DNA of 64,000 bases from positions 1 through 64,000 of the forward strand of contig JACPAK010000006.1 in NCBI GenBank assembly GCA_016180845.1. Reading direction: 5' to 3'. A model generated the notes under the pieces. That model saw only the letters and a list, made by a program, of their open reading frames with translations, was not told the DNA's origin and ran no database searches. Position numbers and translations under genes: made by a program. How positions within the stretch are numbered: position 1 is the first letter of the stretch; the number at the start of each line of letters is the position of its first letter. Positions 61,572-64,000 of the stretch are shown here, piece after piece. Origin of the DNA: Deltaproteobacteria bacterium (GTDB lineage Bacteria; UBA10199; JACPAL01).

Positions 61572-64000
61572 CTCTTCCCCCCCTGGTTTCTCAGCCGATT
61601 GATTTGTTGATCCCTTCCGATCTGATCGGCAGGGGGATTACGCTCGTTAATCGGGTGATCGGTCCATGAACGTGAGTCAGCCGGCTCGGGAAGAGAAAAG
61701 GGGACGACACTCAAACCATTATTATTCATTAAAGACGGGGGATCGAGAATCGGACAGATCGCATGGTGGAGGGCCAGGTTTCTGGCCGATTCGGGGTCGT
61801 GGCTATAAAGCGCATAGGCGATGTTGCTCATGTTGGTGTAGAAGGGGCCTAGAAAAATCCCGTCGTAGCCGACCGGGGGAGAGGGATAATAAAATCTTTT
61901 TCCCCGGTTGCCTCCCCCAACTCCGGTAGCGGTTCCATATCGCGTGGTCCAGGTCGAACGAACGAAATCTTCTTTTTGAAAGGTGTTGGTCAATGGCCCC
62001 GGGCAATAATTGAGAGCGGTCAAGGCATCAATGACCAACGCCTCGGTCATGTTGGCCTGCTCTTCCTCCCAAAGGGCCTCCGGAGAGGGATAGCTCTCCA
62101 TTCGATTGTGCCCCAGGGTTCTTAGGAAATAGGCATGGATCATCTGGTGGGCCAATTTTCCCGCGACGAGACAGGCGTAGCCGGGTGCCGATTTGACGGC
62201 GGGGGCCGGTCGGGAGGCCAAGAAATGGGGGCCTGATTCCGCCGGTGCCGGGTCGTAGATTTCCACTCCCGGGTCGTCGGGAAAATAGTCTTCAACAATG
62301 CCGCCATCCTCTCGGCGGCCATACGACGGGATGCAATCGCTGACATTGAACCGCGCATCGGAATTGAGTGCCCGCTTCGCCTGGCAATCCCCTGCGATGT
62401 CGCTCCGGATGATGAACTGGTTGTCATGTTCGGTGTCGTCATATTTTACAATTGCCCCCCTCACGACCGGTCCCTGTTTCAATCGGATCTTGTTTCCAGT
62501 ATAGATACCTGCAGTCTCAGCAAGACAACTCACAAAGCCGGAACAGTTCGCGCCGACGAGCCGTGGAGTCATGTCATCCAAGATGTTATAGGCGTTAATC
62601 ACAATCTCGGCCATCTCCCGCTCCAAGTTGGTTAAGCCGCCACCTCCCCAAGTCTGATAGGTGTCGGTAAAGGTTGTCCGATCGGCAATCTGCGCGCCGA
62701 TCCGATCCTTCGCTTGGGTCAACAAGGTTTTGAAGAAGATCCGCGCCTCCTGGTTGATCTCCCCATCGCGTCCAGAATTGGTCCCCCAGGAAATCCGGGG
62801 GTTATTTTTCTTGTACCAGTCAATTTTTGCGAGTTCAGCGCAGGTGAAGCTATGAACCAGGTGCTCTTTGCTATAGGGGCACTCAAAGTAGTTGAACCCG
62901 GACGGCAGGAGCTCTGTTTCGTCATCAAGGAGTGTCAGAGAGCTGGTGACCTCGTCAACCGGGAGTTTTTTCAGGAGATAACGGCCGAAGAGAAAGTTGG
63001 AATTGTCCCACCAGTTGTTTCTGGATGAATCATCGAGTGCATCATGCCGGGCTTCAAGATCTTCGTAACTGATGTCCCCATAAAATTCCTGCTTGCCGAT
63101 CGGGTAACAGCTCATCGCAACCTGGGGGATCCCCAAGAGAAAAGTTTGTTGATCCGGCACAATGACCCCGGCCCCGCATCCCTCGATGCGGCAGTGGTCG
63201 GTCAGGCGATAGAGGCGATAACTCCCAGCATTCGCCCTGAAGCCGGTGGAATGATGATCGGGGTGGGTAACCCTCTCTCCCATCGCGTCTTGATAGGCAT
63301 TGAATTCATCGGTCAGGGGATACGTCGAACTTCGGTACGGGGAGCAGAAATAGCCGCTTCCATCCCCGATGAGGCCATTGGCCACAACCCAGTGCTCAGC
63401 ACCATCAGCCGGATCGATCTCCTCGATCTGAAACTGGGGAGAGGGAATTTGGTTATAAAAGGCACCGGACGGTTCAAAAACCGTGGCAACGATACCGGCG
63501 GAGCCCGAGCCTCCTCCCGAACCTCCTATGGATCGTGACCCTCCTGTTACGGTCGATGAAGAACCTGACCCGGAAGAGGTTGGAGGTTCTACCAGACAGT
63601 AAGAATCACACCGATCGCCGGAGACGCTGTTTCCATCATCGCAGGTTTCTCCCCATTCCACAGTCCTGTTTCCGCAGACCGCTTCCCGCTGGCAGGAGGC
63701 GCTGCAGCCATCTTCACTGACCGCATTCCCGTCGTCACACGACTCACCGATCTCGACAGTCGCATTGCCGCACCGGGGACCGCTCTCCGATTCCTGCTCG
63801 CAAGCAGCACTGCAACTATCTCCATTATTTGTGTTGCCGTCGTCACAACCCTCCGGTAGCTCCAAGACCTGGTTCCCGCAGATCCCCGCGTTAGTGGCAT
63901 ATTTTAAATCTTTATTGGTCGCATCATAGTAACTGATGTGGGCCAGCCCCTGGGAATCGATCTCGAGAGAGTTATATTTTCCAACGTCGATTCCTGACGG
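61568..64000 (-). CDS. Secreted Cys-rich CDDGN-repeat protein with NlpC-like motif, 5'-truncated by window edge
   Basis: At least 810 residues; the frame is open to the window edge. The visible N-terminus (SLEIDSQGLAHISYYDATNK, DLKYATNAG) is a HISYYD-type beta-propeller-like repeat. Three CGN...CDDGN (DUF4215-like) Cys repeats follow (about 40-140), then a Ser/Gly/Thr linker, then a domain with NCSGFVSCLAET near 485 and a His about 39 residues later (TEHDNQFII), which suggests an NlpC/P60-like Cys peptidase. The C-terminal part is long and non-repetitive. Peptidase assignment is tentative. Stop overlaps the next ATG by four bases. Confidence 0.75.
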   Translation of the reverse strand, partial: PSGIDVGKYNSLEIDSQGLAHISYYDATNKDLKYATNAGICGNQVLELPEGCDDGNTNNGDSCSAACEQESESGPRCGNATVEIGESCDDGNAVSEDGCSASCQREAVCGNRTVEWGETCDDGNSVSGDRCDSYCLVEPPTSSGSGSSSTVTGGSRSIGGSGGGSGSAGIVATVFEPSGAFYNQIPSPQFQIEEIDPADGAEHWVVANGLIGDGSGYFCSPYRSSTYPLTDEFNAYQDAMGERVTHPDHHSTGFRANAGSYRLYRLTDHCRIEGCGAGVIVPDQQTFLLGIPQVAMSCYPIGKQEFYGDISYEDLEARHDALDDSSRNNWWDNSNFLFGRYLLKKLPVDEVTSSLTLLDDETELLPSGFNYFECPYSKEHLVHSFTCAELAKIDWYKKNNPRISWGTNSGRDGEINQEARIFFKTLLTQAKDRIGAQIADRTTFTDTYQTWGGGGLTNLEREMAEIVINAYNILDDMTPRLVGANCSGFVSCLAETAGIYTGNKIRLKQGPVVRGAIVKYDDTEHDNQFIIRSDIAGDCQAKRALNSDARFNVSDCIPSYGRREDGGIVEDYFPDDPGVEIYDPAPAESGPHFLASRPAPAVKSAPGYACLVAGKLAHQMIHAYFLRTLGHNRMESYPSPEALWEEEQANMTEALVIDALTALNYCPGPLTNTFQKEDFVRSTWTTRYGTATGVGGGNRGKRFYYPSPPVGYDGIFLGPFYTNMSNIAYALYSHDPESARNLALHHAICPILDPPSLMNNNGLSVVPFSLPEPADSRSWTDHPINERNPPADQIGRDQQINRLRNQGGKR

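Overview
The window is ordinary chromosome from a Gram-negative, probably delta-proteobacterium-like lineage (Bdellovibrionota, Myxococcota or a related candidate phylum). The pointers are an MglA-type polarity GTPase, a TIGR02147-family protein, a kinase-TPR-GAF-sigma54-activator fusion, FecR/CHASE2-cyclase genes, an outer-membrane beta-barrel with a terminal Phe, lipoboxes, and secreted CDDGN (DUF4215-like) Cys-rich proteins. Placement is inferred from gene families only; there is no rRNA in the window. GC is near 50 percent by eye. There is no CRISPR array, no intact prophage and no transposase.

Layout. 1-4.2 kb: a large unknown protein, an LL-diaminopimelate-type aminotransferase, folK and a transaldolase. 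4.2-7.9 kb (minus): dnaX-recR-mglA-like-methyltransferase. 8-13.6 kb: DUF2141, tRNA-Ser(CGA), acs, a YwiC-like membrane protein, a TIGR02147 protein overlapping a lipoprotein with two TRTGNPN motifs, tRNA-Ser(UGA) and a LOG-family gene. 13.8-18.3 kb: DoxX, a SPASM fragment, a CopZ-like Fe-S protein, tRNA-Ser(GGA) between palindromic repeats, hemolysin III-dedA-tadA, a MerT-like protein, and a tRNA-Arg(UCU) interrupted by a group I intron. 18.3-25.3 kb: a coiled-coil exported protein, an aldehyde dehydrogenase, two tandem genes sharing an N-terminal membrane domain (one peptidase-like, one protein kinase), an ion channel and a lytic transglycosylase.

25.4-31.6 kb is the most system-like locus. 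A textbook sigma-54 promoter precedes an exported PPC-like protein, a Cys-rich lipoprotein, a KamA-family radical SAM enzyme and a 1134-residue Ser/Thr kinase-TPR-GAF-AAA+ sigma-54 activator-Fis protein, all on one strand. 31.6-39.7 kb: an APC permease, tRNA-Arg(UCG) with a 49-bp partial duplication, a second DoxX, a BRO antirepressor pseudogene, tRNA-His with a second copy of the palindromic repeat, an EamA transporter, tRNA-Leu whose CCA overlaps the next start codon, a quinone-oxidoreductase-like gene and tRNA-Lys.

39.8-45.5 kb: the conserved protein-quality-control block tig-clpP-clpX-lon, then tRNA-Asp and tRNA-Val. 46.5-50.7 kb: larE-ald-pyrD, a phasin-like coiled coil and a homocysteine methyltransferase. 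50.6-57.5 kb (minus): transketolase, then a tightly coupled set of TPR/beta-barrel protein, FecR protein, lipoprotein and CHASE2 adenylate cyclase, suggesting a cell-envelope sensor that signals through a cyclic nucleotide. 58.2-64 kb (minus): three overlapping secreted-protein genes, including a HExxH protein with TSP3-like repeats and a CDDGN-repeat protein cut by the window edge.

Recurring themes are four-base start/stop overlaps within operons, tRNA genes packed against protein genes with no gap, and palindromic repeats beside tRNA genes.
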